A stretch of DNA of 64,000 nt from Lunularia cruciata (GCA_948567375.1 OX419757.1:28204732-28268731), one strand, 5' to 3'; counted from the stretch's first letter, positions 11,607 through 24,204 are shown. Numbers and translations are program-made. Notes: generated from the sequence alone by a model not told the origin.

Positions 11607-12037
11607 AATTGTAAAATCTATGAGTGTGATTTGAGAGAAGAAATTAAGAGTGATGTTCTTGATTTAGAATGGATTCATTGGAGCTCGGACGAGGAAGAAG
11701 ATTCAATGAGGATCCTTCCAAAGTGGTGGAATGATACTTTGGAATCCTTATATTTGCAAGAGAAGGTCCAATGTACAAGAAGTAATGAGTTTGTCTTAGC
11801 AAAATTTGTGGATTGGACACCATTGCCTTTAGACATCTCACAAGAATGAATTTTTCTCATTTCAAGCTTTGGTGAATATGATACAAGACCATGGAGTATT
11901 TAAAAATGCATCTTAGAAGTACCAATCTCCTTTCTGGATTCAAGTTGCACTTGCTTTGGATAGGTTTGAGCATCATAGCAATAGGATAAATGTGGCAAGA
12001 GGCTTAAATCTATGGGAGATTCGTGCGGGATCTATAT
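11607..12037 (+). pseudogene. PIF/Harbinger-type transposase N-terminal remnant
   Basis: Frame one, open from 11607 after a TAA, encodes an acidic stretch followed by WWNDTLESLYLQEK and VDWTPLPLDISQ. After an apparent one-base insertion near 11845 the reading continues as NEFFSFQALVNMIQDHGVF, a stop at about 11916, then FWIQVALALDRF and NLWEIRAGSIF. The order of an N-terminal helical part, a QDHxVF phrase, then QxAxALDRF and a final G-I-x-x-G-S phrase is what I know from the region preceding the DDE domain of PIF/Harbinger (HARBI1-like) transposases. The catalytic DDE part is missing because a family B LTR begins at 12038. It is a dead fragment. Confidence 0.55.
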
Positions 12038-12532
12038 TTTAACAATATAGAGTTTACCAACAAGTTAGTTAAGGCTAAAAAAGAAACAAATAGGCCAAAT
12101 TAGCCTAGAATATTCTAGAAGTATCTAGGAAGCTACATGGTACCTCCCAAGTATTAGGTAATGTGCATGCCAAGTATTAACTTCTAGGAGAAAGCTTCTT
12201 GTGAAGCTTCCAAGCTAGTTTAGCTTGCACTCCAAGTAGGTAGCTTCTAGGAGAAAGTTACTCAGGAAACTTCCAACTAGCTTAGCTTGCATGCCAAGTA
12301 GGTGGCTTCTAGAAGGAAGCTTCTTGTGAACTTTCCCTATTAACTTGGCTTGCACTCCAAGAATGCAGCTTTAGAAAGCCTCTTGAGAAGCTTCTCAAGA
12401 GCCTTGTATGTTCCTTGTAAATACCAAAGCCCAAGCTCATGCTAGGCATTTGGAGTTTCCCTCATTCAAGTGTCCCGATTTGATCTTCCATTCTCCTATT
12501 TCTCACCTTGATCTTGGTCTCAATCTTTTACA
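12038..12532 (+). repeat. 5' LTR of B3
   Basis: Starts TTTAACAATATAG, where other copies have TGTAACAATATGG, and ends CTTTTACA. It is immediately followed by a tRNA-Met-type PBS, TTGGTATTAGAGC (12533-12545). AGCTTCT/AGAAGCTT motifs recur. The TATA box of B1 (TATAAATA) is TGTAAATA here. Confidence 0.8.
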
Positions 12533-12882
12533 TTGGTATTAGAGCATGAAAGGGATGGATGGATGGAACTTATGGACCACCACATCCATTTCCACCAAAC
12601 CATTGGGATTTTGTGTTTTTGTATTATCCAAGTATCATTTCACATAGTTCATCACCTCACACTTTAGGCAGAATTTTCTAAATGCGACCACCTTGTCCAA
12701 TGAACCCTTGGTACTTTTGATTGTAACTTATGGAAAATGGTGGAAAAGTTGTATCTATGTGTTAATTTAGATAAATCATGGATAGTGTGATAGAGTAGTA
12801 GCCATGGCGTCAATGCCCAAAGTTATCATTGTTATGTAGCAACAAATCGAGCACCTTACTCGATTGTTGGAAGAACAAGACC
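12038..12882 (+). mobile_element. Family B LTR retrotransposon, 5' fragment (B3)
   Basis: A 5' LTR plus about 350 bp of leader matching the start of B1 (46647-47430), including the end of the leader with a phrase shared by both copies (CAACAAAT-GAGCACCTTACT). It is cut at about 12882 by the family C LTR of C2. Only the start of the element remains here; the rest is not seen in this window. Confidence 0.8.
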
Positions 12883-13498
12883 ATTATTTACTCCAAATAC
12901 TCCATTATTACTCCAAGTACAAGAGAACTCTCCAAGAGAAATACAAGAGAGAAAAAAAAAGCTTCACATTCAAAACTTCGATGCCCCGAAGGAGCACCTT
13001 CTCTTTATTATATAGCAAAGAGGGTCCCTTCAAAGGAAGCTCCACCCTTGGATCAGATACATGGATTGGTGACATGTTAGCAAGCTCCACCCTTAGATAA
13101 GTTGCCTAGATGGGTAACATGTTTTTCATTGTCCTATGTAGTGGGTCAAACAGGTTTAACCAAAAGGGAATTTTTAGGGAATCTTCCTATAAAAATATCC
13201 AAATCACATGGGTAAGGTCCCATTAGAAAGCTCTCAATGAGACAAACCCTGGGAGAAGGTAGGCTAAGTTTTAGTGAATTGAAGGGAATTTTCACATTTT
13301 CAAGGCCTAATTCATTTGTTTAGGCCTCCAAAATTGGTTTTGAAGTTTTGAAGTTATTCTCGGCTCTTGCTTTATTAGTGGAAGTGCTTTTGGTGATATC
13401 TCTATCTGATCTACATACTCCATCATATATAACATCCTCCCAAATGTTACAAAACCAATTTTCACCTCTAGGTAATACGTCTAGCTATTGGTATTACA
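12883..13498 (-). repeat. 3' LTR of C2
   Basis: On the minus strand it starts TGTAATACCAATAGCTAG (from 13498) and runs to about 12883-12904; the exact left end is blurred by a short local duplication of an ACTCC-containing phrase. Homologous to the C1 LTR (15165-15901) and the C3 LTR (58152 on). Confidence 0.7.
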
Positions 13499-13839
13499 AA
13501 CCTATCTCCTTGTAAGACATAACATCCTCTTTGCAAAGTTGTTGCTCAAAATATTTCACTAGCACTGGTGCATGGTTAAAGTTGGCTACTTGCTCCAATG
13601 TTGCCTCATACTACGGGTACCTTTTCTATTGTACAATATATTATACATGTGGATGGCAAGTTTTAGGGAAGATGCATTTCTAAAGAATGTGTTTGACTTC
13701 ATGTTCTTCCGTGTCATCAATGAGTATTAGACAAGATCAAATGTCTTGTATGGAAAGAAAGTGGGAAAATTGGGGAGCATATTTGTGTAATAAGGAGACA
13801 TGGAATATTGGATGGATCTTCATGTGTGACGATAGCTTG

Positions 13840-15164
13840 AGGTGGTAGCCACTACGTCAATTCAACAAAGAATGGAGAAAGGTCTAATAAAACAAGGTCT
13901 AAGCTTACTAGGGCCAACTAACATGAGGTTGATGGTTGACATCTAGACTTGATCTCCAACATTGAACTCCATGTGTTGGTGGTGTGTATCTACATACTAC
14001 TTTTGTAAATTTTAGGCAATTTGCAACTTGTGTTTGGCGTTCTCTAGACCCTATTGGATTTTAGAAACAAAAGTGTTTACAATATCAACCTTGGTAACCA
14101 ACAGATGGACCTTCATCAAGCTCAAAGATATGAAAATATTCTCTTCATACATGAGGAACAATAGTGTGACCTATGTGGAGGTATTCACTAAATAGTTGGA
14201 AGCAAATTCCACCAATGGGAGAAAGATGTCCCACCTCTCTTGCTCATCTAAGGTGAAGCCTTAGAGCATGTCCTCAATAGTGCAATTTTCTTGCTTTATT
14301 TTTCCATCAGTCTATGGATGGTAAGCTATGGATATGGCCAATTGGTTTTGAAGAAACCAAAGAGTGTTCTCCAAAACAAACTAGTGAATTGAGTGCCTCT
14401 ATTTATGATGACCACTCGAGATAGGCTATGGTGAGAGAAAGTTGCATCTAAGTATAATTGAGATGGTTGAAGTGCAGTCAAGTCCTTGATGGTAGGACAC
14501 ACATGAATATTTTGTTGAGTTGGTCAACAAAGACTATGATGGAGTCAAGGTGGTCTTGGGCAATTCACAAACCAGATCCATGCTTTTATATCCCCAATGT
14601 TGTGTAGGAGTGGGAAGGAGTTGAAAGAGTCATGTGTGAGCTTGATTAAAAGCTTTATTTTGTTGATATAGTAGGCAACTCCAAAAATATACTATGACAT
14701 TATTGCTCATCTTGTGCCAATAATAATGGCATTTGATTATTCCAAGGTCTTGTCTACTCCAACATGACTTGCAATGGTGGAATCATGACATTCTACTCGG
14801 ATGGTGGTTCTTATATCCATGGCATCTAGGATCCATAACCTACCCCCACTAAAGGTAAGTCCTTGGGTGTTGGGTGATGCTTTTGGATGATTGAGCACCT
14901 ACAATCTGTGAATCAGTTTTTGGAGCAGCAAGAATCATTGACCATAATTTAGGGTTCATCTTGACCTCCATCACCTGATTGTTTTCCATTGGCATTAGGG
15001 TGAATGCATATACATGGTGCCATTTTAATGTATTTGGGTGAATGCATCTCAAAGTAGACAAGAGGTTTGTGGTCTATCTCCACTACAAATGCTTTCTCAC
15101 CAAGATAGTGCTTCCAATGCTTGGTTGCAAGGACAATGGCTAGCTCTTCTTTTTTGGTGATGTG
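13840..15164 (-). pseudogene. Family C integrase and RNase H remnants
   Basis: Reading down the minus strand: an RNase H end (ELAIVLATKHWKHYLGEKAF near 15150-15070), a degraded integrase with AYHP-stop-TDG and NCTIEDML (about 14340-14250), and an integrase C-terminal phrase HMEFNVGDQV (about 13975-13945). Several stops stand where Gln codons are expected (YHPQTDG is the usual motif). The element is dead. The order RNase H then integrase shows Ty3/gypsy class. Confidence 0.7.
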
Positions 15165-15901
15165 TGTAATATCAAGAGCTAGCCATATGATCTAGATGTG
15201 AAATTTGGTTTGGTAACATCTAGAATGATTTTATACATCATGGTCAAAATAGATCAGATAGAAGTATCACCAAGAGAGTCCTTCTACTAATAGAGCAGAA
15301 ACCAAAATAGACTTGAGAACCTTAGAACCAATAGCTACACATATGATTTAAAGGTGAGAATTGGTTTGGTAACATCAGGAAGGATGTTACACATGATGGA
15401 CTAAACAGATCAGAAAGAGGTATCACCAAAAGGGGACTCCTACTAATAGAGTAGGAACCAAAATATGCCTGAAATCTTTGAAGGCAATTTTGGAAGCTTA
15501 AAAGGATAAATTAGGCCTTGAAAATGTGTACAACCCCCCCTCCTCCATAACGGAGGAAAGGCAGGCCTTCTCCCCCAAGTTTGTCTCATCGAGAGCTTTC
15601 CAATGGTACCTTAGGTGATTCTAAGACTCCTACAGGAAGATTGCCTAAAAGATTCACTCCGGTCAAAGCTTGTTTGACCAACCAGATGGGACCTAGACCG
15701 ACATGTCACACATCCAAGTAAGTAATACAAGGGTGGAGCTTGCTGACATGTCACCTATTTGTGTGCCTAATCCTATGGTGGAGTTTCCGTAGAAAAGATC
15801 CTCTTTGTTTATATAATAAAGAGAAGGTGCTCCTTTGGGGCACCAAATGTTGAGTGTGTAATTTGTGTTTCTCTCTCTTCTCTTGTCCTTGGAGTATTAC
15901 A
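15165..15901 (+). repeat. LTR of C1 with internal duplication
   Basis: Starts TGTAATATCAAGAGC and ends GGAGTATTACA; the 8-bp termini are inverted repeats. The first about 165 bp are present twice in tandem (from 15165 and again from about 15330; compare GGTTTGGTAACATC at both), so this LTR is longer than that of C2. ATGGTATGAGAGTGAG right after it (15902-15917) is a degenerate tRNA-Met PBS. Confidence 0.75.
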
Positions 15902-16041
15902 ATGGTATGAGAGTGAGTGTCTTAGTCCAAGAGAGTGGATCACCCCTCTTGGAAGAGCACAAACTACTGAAACTGAGTAATTTGAGGTGGAGAACATAGA
16001 GTAGTTGCTAGACTTAGGAAAGACTTTAGAGAGCGGACGAG

Positions 16042-17299
16042 ATGGATGCACCGGGAGGACAATTTTCCACACCTTGCTTTCCATTCCCAAATCCATTCCA
16101 CATCAATGTTATGTACATCCAGCGTGAGCAAATGAGGGTATTGCTAGTTTATCACTTTGGCGCAAAATTCATGGACATGGTGATGAACTCACCAAACCCG
16201 GTGATTCTACCTGTGGTGATATATGACAAAGAGTGGGATTTGACAATCTATATTCTACTATGATGATATGGATGTGAATGTCCCAAATTCTCTCCCTTTC
16301 AACACTCAAGTAGAAATCAGTTATGTAGTGAGACCAAAAGTGATGTTTAGAGATTTTATGGTTAGAAATTTGGCAAGGAGTATTATCAATGAGTGATAGC
16401 TTATGAGGTCCCAATGGTAGTTCTAATAGTTTGTGCGCCTTCCAGAGTGATCATATTGACTTTGTATTGAAGTAGACATTAGCAATTGAGTGTTGTAGGA
16501 CCCATGGATCCGCAATTGCAAGAGCTGGTGCAAGGAATGCAAGGGATGTTGAATGAATTTTGAGAGATTAAGATGACCATGGAGACATTACAAAGTCAAG
16601 TCATATTCTCAAGAACAATCAAGCCATGCAAGAAGAAGAGCCGTCTCAAAACCCAGTACTTGCAACTAAAGTACTTGGAGAGGCACTTGGGCCTACGAAC
16701 ATTATCAATGATGAAGCCACATTGCTACTCCGGATGAAGAAGACCTGCAACATTGAGCCTTACAAGGGGTAGCATATGATGGGAGTAGTGGAAAATTAGA
16801 TCTCGAGAATGAATTGATATTTCTGATTGTTCTCAACAGAGATCACGGAGCATGTTGCAAGTGTGTTTGCATGTGGGTACTTGACCAATAAAGCCCTCAC
16901 ATGGTATGATGCTTGGGAACAATCCATGTTGGCAGAGAGAAGGGAGGTCACGTAGACATCAATGCAAAAAGGATTTTTGAAGAATTTCCAATGGGTGGAT
17001 TCTGTGCAAATGGCTCGAACCCGACTATGGGGATTGAGACAGAAGAACAACATACAAGAGTATGTGGTGGCATTTCAAGATCTACAAGTTGCAATACCCG
17101 ACATGAGTCCAACAAAGGCTCTTGACAATTTCAAACGAGGGTTAAAGAAGCAGATTCGTCATGAAGTCATGGTGCAAAATCCTCACACGGTATTTGAAGC
17201 CATTGCTTGTGCACAGAGAATAGCAAGAGCATTGGGTGGAGGTGAAGGAGTAGTTCAACATCAACATTATCGAGCAAAAATGCCACACATGGGTGGACC
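16042..17299 (+). pseudogene. Family C leader ORF and gag (broken)
   Basis: An ATG at 16042 opens a 73-codon stretch (MDAPGGQF ... VMNSPNPVILPVVIYDKEW) also present in C3 (near 55870-55620, minus). The main gag begins with ATG at about 16504 (MDPQLQELVQGMQGM), is interrupted by stops, and continues at 16962-17299 with IRHEVMVQNPHTVFEAIACA, a helical capsid-type segment that is nearly the same in C3 (54561-54830, minus). Zinc knuckle and everything downstream are lost at the 17299/17300 junction with the family A LTR. Confidence 0.7.
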
Positions 17300-17981
17300 T
17301 GTGAGCCGGCCTATCTCTCACTCAGGATGAACCTCTGATGGCTAATATGGTAACGCACTATGGACTAAGAAGGCAAGGAACTCCAACTCCATCATACTCC
17401 TCCAAGGAAAACACTTCAAGACTCAAGACGTTGATCACTAGAGAACTCAATGAGAGAGAGATAGTTAAAAATCAAAGGATGATGAGTACCTCCTCACCCC
17501 TTGTTTATATACTAGTTACGCACCAAAGTTACTAATTACTGGAGTAACTCAAGTTACTAGGCTAAAGGTCAAGTAAAGTCAAAAATTAGAAAGGAATATC
17601 CATTCACATGGGCATATTACACTAGCATGTGATATTATCTTGACCCAACTACTAAGTCAAGGATTCCTTCATATGGGCTATCCTTGGACTAAAGAAGAAT
17701 CCAAAAAAAAAGGCTTGCGGGCCCAAGAGTTCTCAATTCTTTCCTCAAAGCCAAACTCCTAGGAATAATACCAAGTCAACACACTAGAATCCAAAATAAT
17801 GGTGCTCATCTTTTCCGCTTCCTCTAAAGTAAGGTCCCCTCTATCTTAGCTATGACTAAATCTAGCTAATCATGACTAATGTAGAACCATCATTTATCTC
17901 TATATAAATAATATCTCTCAAGTACTTGTAATACCAAGCTAAATATCACAATATCACACACATGCACAAATGGGTGTTATG
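17300..17981 (-). repeat. 3' LTR of A-minus
   Basis: On the plus strand it reads from TGTGAGCCGGCC to GGGTGTTATG. The terminal dinucleotide is altered relative to TGTAACACCC of other copies. A C-rich PPT complement, TTTACCCCCAGACT, follows at 17982-17995. Confidence 0.9.
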
Positions 17982-18029
17982 TTTACCCCCAGACTAAGTT
18001 TTCACTTTGTCCTCAAAGTGAAGGTCTCT

Positions 18030-21000
18030 CTACCTTCTATGGTACATCTTCAACTTGTCATGGTTAATCCTATCAAAGTGTCTTCCTCCCAACTCCTTGA
18101 GATCATAGGTGTAATTGCCCCATACCTTCTCCACTGTGAAAGGTCCAAAGTATTTAGGCAAAAACTTCTTTTGCACTCTCTTGAATCGATTAGAATCAAA
18201 CAACATTACCCAATCACCTTCTTTGAAAGGCTCCACCTTCTTCTTGCCTTGCCTCTTGTCATAGCTCTCCTTTTGTTTCCTTTGGGCTTGCTCTACTCAA
18301 ACCATAGCAATTGCTCTTGCCTCTTCCAACTCCATGAGTTGTTCCTTCCTTGACTTCTCGGCATCACCTCCTTGTGCTTTCTTCAATCTCCTATGAATGC
18401 TTTGGAAGGTAGGAAGATCAAAGTGAATAGGTAAGGTAGACTCAATACCATATACCAACTGAAATGGAGAATACCCGGTGGAAGTCTTCATGGTTGTCCT
18501 ATACTCCCACAAAACTACATGAATCCTCTTGTCCCAATGATGTTTAGCCTCCTCCATTTCTGCATCTTTGGCCAACATCATGCACAAAGTTTGATAGGTT
18601 CTCTCTGCCAAGCCATTGGAATTTGGCTTATAGGATGTAATTACTCTATGTGTGATAGAGAAATGTCGTAGCATGGCTGTAGTGATGCTTCATGTTAACT
18701 CTTCTCCTCTATTAGACACCAACTCCAAAGGGCATCCAAATCTAGTGATAATACGTTCATAAAGAAATCTACCAACTTCATCTTCATTCTTGTTCCTCAA
18801 TGGTCTAGCCTCAACCCACTTAGTAAGTTAATTAGTAACTACCACAATGTACCAATTGTTCCTTGGGGTTCTATTGAGAGGACCTACAAAATCAATTCCC
18901 CACTTCTCAAAAGGTCCTAGCAATGGAATTGATCTAAGTGGTGGAGTGGAAGTAGACTTTCTAGCAAAAGCTTGACAAACATGACACGTTTTCCAATAAT
19001 CAAGACAATCCTTGAAAATCCCTCTCCAATGGTAACCTGCATCTAGAATCTTGAAAGTAGTCACCTTTCATGCAAAGTGTCCTCCACATACTAAACCTTC
19101 ATGAAACTTCTTTACGAGTGAGACAGACTCTTCCTTACCCACTGCTCTTGAAGTAGACCATCTGCTCCTTGGTGAAAAAGAATATCCTCCACCATTGTGT
19201 AAGGTCTAGATCTTGCTGCAAGGGCCTTCTTCTCCCTAGCATGCATCCCTTCTCGATAGTTACCTCTTGTCACAAAATCCACAATCTCCTTGTACTCCAT
19301 TGGAACCTGTTGAGTGATTGAGATTTTCATGAGCTCTTCATCCGGGAAGGAATCATCTAGTGGCTCATCTCCATCACAATCATAGGCTCTAGATAACAAA
19401 TCAGCATTTGCATGTTTCTTTCCTGGCCTATCCTCAATGGTGTAATCATACTTAGACAAGAGTATCATCCACCTTGCTATTCTCCCTTCAACATTAGGCT
19501 TGTTGAAGATGTACTTCAAATCCTTGTGATCTGTGACAATGGTGGCTTTCCCTCCAATCAAGTAGTGTCTAAACTTCTTGAGACCAAAGATCACTACCAA
19601 CTCTTCTCTCCCCATGACAAAGTAGTTCTTTTCTGCTGAAACCATCTGCCTACTAGCATAAGCTGTTGTTTGATCATGCCCATCTTGGTCTTATTGACTA
19701 AGAGTGCATCCTATAGCTACATTAGAAGCATCAGTGTAGAGGATGAAAGGCTTACTCCAATCAGGTTTAGCAAGAATTGGAGCTACAACCAGGAATTGCT
19801 TGAGCTCCTCAAAAGCTTTGAGAGCCTCCTTGTCCTCCAAATCACCATGTAATCTACACTCTTCTTCATGTAGATGATCAATGCATAAGCCTTGTTGGAA
19901 AATGAGAAGATGAACCTCCTATAGTATCCAACCATCCCCAAGAATTGGCGTAACTTTGTCAAGCTTGAAGGGAATGGAAGGTCTGAGATTTTCCTCACCT
20001 TCTCAAGATCAATTGCTATTCCATCCTTGGAGATGATGTACCCCAAAAGTAGACCTTCTTCACATCCAAAAATGCACTTCTCTAGGTTGAGTGATGCATT
20101 TGCTTCATCCAAGCGTTGCAAGACCTTGATTAGGTGCTCAAAGTGCTCCTCCTTGCTCCCATAGACACAAAAGTCATCAATGAAGTCTCTCACAAATTTC
20201 CCAATGAAAGGTTCAAATACCTTGTTCATGAACCGTTGGAATGTGGCTGGAGCATTGCAAAGCCCAAAAGGCATGACCTTGAAAGCGTAAGTTCCCCAAG
20301 GTGTGGTGAATTGGTGAGTTGTTGATGCTCTGGTGCAATCTTGATTTGGTTATATCCACTATAACCATCTCCAAAACTATACCTCTCATGACCTACAACC
20401 TCCTCCAAGAACTCATCAATGCATGGCAATGGGTAGTAGTCGTTCTTGGTTACAGCATTGAGCTTCTTGGAATCCACACATACTCGAAGCTTGCCATTCT
20501 TTTTATTCACAATCACAATTAGAGACACCCATTCTGAATTCTCCACCTCAAATATAAATCCAACCTCCTTGAGCTTATCAAACTCCTCCTTCACAACCAA
20601 AAGATATTGGTGGGCTAATGCAACGTTGCTTTTGGCAGATTGGTCTTGCATGCAACTCCACCTCTATCTTGTGCTCCTTTAAGGTGATTTCTTTCAAATC
20701 CTTGTATCTAAAAGAAAACACATGGATGAACTTGCGGAAAATCTCCTCAAATCTCACCTTCTCCTCCTTCGTAACATTTGGACCATACTTGAGGGTAGAT
20801 AACCTTCTCTCTACCTCCTCAAGTGTCAATGGTGATTTATTTGGGTCCTTCAAAACCTTTGGCTTAGGTGCAAAATCCATAGCACAAAAACGATACACAT
20901 CTGAATTAGATTCAGATTCATCCTCCTCCGTGGAAGTCTCCTCTTCCATGCTTGTGTCCACACCTGAAGCTCATTCTTCATAATCTGATTCCCAATAATC

Positions 21001-21240
21001 AGAAGATGGTGTATCTGAATGTGAAGTGTTGGTGGTGTTAGTCACAGGAACTGTGACTCTATGGTTTGATGGCCCAATCCTCAAGTACCCTTTGTTCCAC
21101 CTATCAATTGTGCGTGCTGCTCTCAACCATGGCCTCCCAAGAAGTAAGTCATAGCTTGAATCCTTCAAGACTTGGAAAGTCATGAGATTTTGAACTCCCA
21201 TAATTGAAACTACCACCTTATCCATCACCTTACTGGTCAA
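18030..21240 (-). pseudogene. pol of A-minus: RT, RNase H, integrase (broken)
   Basis: Broken frames on the minus strand follow the A-plus polyprotein. They are the protease end with LLLGRPWLRAARTIDRW (from 21240), RT with a FIDDF catalytic motif (19783-20274), RNase H (19112-19645), an integrase zinc-binding CHVC region (18828-19064), the core with GLAERTYQT (18297-18674), and a tail, GPFTVEKVWGNYTYDLKELG (18030-18236). The tail is intact here although deleted in A-plus. A one-base loss near 20315 breaks RT. There is no chromodomain. Confidence 0.88.
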
Positions 21241-23301
21241 ACTTGTTGCTTGGTTTTCATGCTCACCACAACTGTTGAAGGTCTTGAGGGTATCATACCC
21301 AACTTCTTCATCAACCTTTCTGATATGGCATGTACTGCTGATCCTCCATCAACCAATGCATCCTTGATGTTGTGATCATTCACTCTCACATCAATCTTGG
21401 AGGCATATTCATAAGCCTCCCATGGTGTTGGCTTGGCATCCACCACTCCCATTGATACTGGAGCTTTTGCCTTCTTCTTCCCCTTACTCTTTGTAGAACT
21501 CAAACCACCTCTAAGCTCCTTTCTCAAGGTAGGGTTCAAAGCAATCAATTGGCCCATTGTGATGTTAGCCTTGTGACTACCAACATCCTCCAACACATTG
21601 TAGTTCCATTGTTGCTTTGAAATCAAGAAATCCTCCATCCCCAACTTCTTCCTTGGAGTCTTTGTTGTCGATGGTGTTGAGGTGCGAGTCCTCCTAGTAG
21701 ACATAGGAGTATCCTTGCTTGGAGTAAATCTTTGAGAAGAGTGAACATCCTCTGCAAAACAAACTCTCTTCTTCTCTTGTGCCAAAAGCTCCAAATTAAG
21801 ACCCTTGGAGTTTGAGCACTCTCCTTTCTCATACTTGCTCTCCACCACATCTATGGATGCTATCCCCTAACCTTTGTTTTGATTAGGAGCCACTTGGGTT
21901 TTACTACCTCCCTCTTTCTCTCTATTGGCTCCTTCATAACCCCTTCCTCCATGGTAAGTGGAATTTGGGTTTCCTCCATGGTAAGTTCAAAGCAATCAAT
22001 TGGCCCATTGTGATGTTAGCCTTGTGACTACCAACATCCTCCAACACATTGTAGTTCCATTGTTGCTTTGAAATCAAGAAATCCTCCATCCCCAACTTCT
22101 TCCTTGGAGTCTTTGTTGTCGATGGTGTTGAGGTGCGAGTCCTCCTAGTAGACATAGGAGTATCCTTGCTTGGAGTAAATCTTTGAGAAGAGTGAACATC
22201 CTCTGCAAAACAAACTCTCTTCTTCTCTTGTTCCAAAAGCTCCAAATTAAGACCCTTGGAGTTTGAGCACTCTCCTTTCTCATACTTGCTCTCCACCACA
22301 TCTATGGATGCTATCTCCTAACCTTTGTTTTGATTAGGAGCCACTTGGGTTTTACTACCTCCCTCTTTCTCTCTATTGGCTCCTTCATAACCCCTTCCTC
22401 CATGGTAAGTGGAATTTGGGCAATTTCTTTGGATATGGCCTCTTCCTCCACAACCAAAACAATTTCTATCATTGAAATTGTTGGCTGGTTGGCCTCCTCT
22501 ATATGGATAGTTTCTATAACTTCTAGGCCCTCTTCCTACATTCTGATCCACCTCTCTCTTCTCCCATAGTTGCACCACATTGATCTTGAGATCCGCAAGT
22601 TGTTCTGTGATGGTTTGAAGTGGATCTTTTGGTGGAGGTGCAAGAATTGGAGCAGCTACTACTTGTGGTGCAACCCTTGCCACCAAACTTCAGAAGTTCC
22701 ACCATACTTGTAACCTTGAGGAGGATGCACAACCTCCTTCACCACCAAACCACTCTCATCCCCTCACAACTCTCCTCCATACGAATTGTGATCTTGATAC
22801 CTTCAACCTTGGAAGAAGGTTTCTCATATCTCACCTTGCTTCTAATTTGTGGTCTCAACCCTCCCACAAAATTCTTGGTGAGCATGGCTCCTATGCCAAT
22901 CATAGTAGTCTCCACATCATCCCACCCTTCCTCAACACTATGTGAAATCTGGACTCTAACTTTTCCACTCTTTCTACATAAACTCTCACTTTCTCTCCAT
23001 CTCCTTGTTTGAGAAAGGTAACCTCACTCATCAATCTCTCATAACTCTTATCTGGGAGAAATTTCTCAATGAGTGTTGAAGTCAAACTCTCCCAAGACTC
23101 TTCTTCCCCATCTCTCCTCTCTCTCTTTTGGTATTCTGACTCATACCATGTAAGTGTTGCATCCTCAAAGAAATCTGGTAATAATGAGGCCCACTCATTC
23201 TTCCTCCTATCATTGTTTCCTATGAAAACTCTCTTGAAGTCTCTCACAAAGGCCTCCACATCTTCTCCATCCTTGCCAAAGAAAACCGGAAGTTTCCTCA
23301 T
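21237..23301 (-). pseudogene. gag and protease start of A-minus (broken)
   Basis: ATG at 23301 (MRKLPVFFGKDGEDVEAF). A missing G near 22925 shifts the frame. The zinc knuckle CFGCGGRGHIQRNC lies at about 22430-22475. The spacer after it is tandemly duplicated (451 bp). The protease begins with VDGGSAVHAISERL (about 21360-21310) and stops at TGA right after KTKQQV, at the same codon as in A-plus; a one-base loss just after it also shifts the frame here. Confidence 0.88.
21535..22436 (-). repeat. 451-bp tandem duplication in gag
   Basis: 21535-21985 and 21986-22436 are near-identical copies; the start TTCAAAGCAATCAATTGG recurs 451 bp later and CCATGGTAAGTGGAATTTGG closes both. A-plus has one copy. 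451 is not a multiple of three, so the duplication breaks gag. Confidence 0.9.
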
Positions 23302-23544
23302 CTTAACCCTTCATTATCTTTCTTTCTCTCAAATTTTTTTTCTTTTTTTTTCTTTTCTCTCACTCTGTAACTAATAGAGTATGTACATGACTAACACCAT
23401 TTGAGAGTAATACACCCTAGGGAACACAAAAGGCTTAGTTTGCTCCAAGATTTCTATAGCAACATCAAATCCCAGAGTGCATATTAATCAGAACTCTCAT
23501 GGATAGTTTATCCATAAGTTGAAAGATTATCTCCATCACTAATC

Positions 23545-24204
23545 TTAAGAACTAGCTGATGAAAGTGGTAGTATTTCTGTAGCTGTACTAAGACTCTCTC
23601 CAAGATCCTTCACCAAAGTACCCAAAAGTAATTTTACTCTACTAAACTCATGTCCTTTTGGAAGTCCTTCAACTCCACAAACCTCACACACGTCCTTGGT
23701 CTTAGAGCTTCTCCCTCCCAATCTTGGTGAAGAAGGTCCAGCATGCAAACCCAAGTCAAGTAAGCCTCTCCTTTCTCTCAATCTCTTGCTCTCAAAGGTC
23801 AATGGACATGACCTTGCCTTATGTCCCTTCTCTCCACATAGAAAGCACTTGGACTCACGCTCTCCTCCAAGTGGTTTAGGTTTTTGGATCCTCTCAACAC
23901 TCTCTTCAAATTCTATTGTAAACTCTCTTTTCCTCAAATCCACCCCTCCAATCACCTCAAACCCTTTGGAAGCTTGCATAGTCTCAATTTCCACTCTTGA
24001 TGACACTCCATATTCCCAAGATGAATTTAAACACTCAAATATGCTTTTTGTTGCTCTCAAACTCCTCATGCATGAGCTCTCAACTCTGCAGAATTGACCC
24101 TTCCTCACAATTTCACTCAAATCTCTTAACTCAAATGTGACAGTCCTCTGAAATTTTTCACACTTGATCACAACTCCAGGGAGTCCCTCCCTGAAAAGTT
24201 TCAA
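23545..24204 (-). pseudogene. Extra zinc-knuckle ORF upstream of gag, A-minus
   Basis: 219 open codons between PBS and gag, opened by a stop and a TTG, so the true start lies further upstream in now-broken leader sequence. About residues 120-133 form a perfect CX2CX4HX4C knuckle (CFLCGEKGHKARSC); a second cysteine pair (CEVCGVEG) follows about 45 residues later. It is separate from the gag knuckle. Tat/Ogre-type plant gypsy elements are known to carry an additional ORF before gag, but I do not know one with this knuckle. The function is unknown; nucleic-acid binding is inferred. The homologous A-plus region is 38041-38701. Confidence 0.75.

Larger units (their letters stand above)
12883..15164 (-). 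mobile_element. Family C gypsy element, 3' half (C2)
   Basis: Minus-strand 3' LTR (about 12883-13498), PPT-like purine tract AAGGAGATAGG, integrase and RNase H remnants. The left end interrupts B3; the right end stops inside RNase H where the plus-strand LTR of C1 begins at 15165. gag, protease and most of RT are absent here. Confidence 0.75.
15165..17299 (+). mobile_element. Family C gypsy element, 5' part (C1)
   Basis: Plus-strand LTR, tRNA-Met-like PBS, and gag up to 17299, where the end of a minus-strand family A LTR begins. Inserted in the RNase H of C2. The rest of C1 is not found beyond the A block; element D follows instead. Confidence 0.75.
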
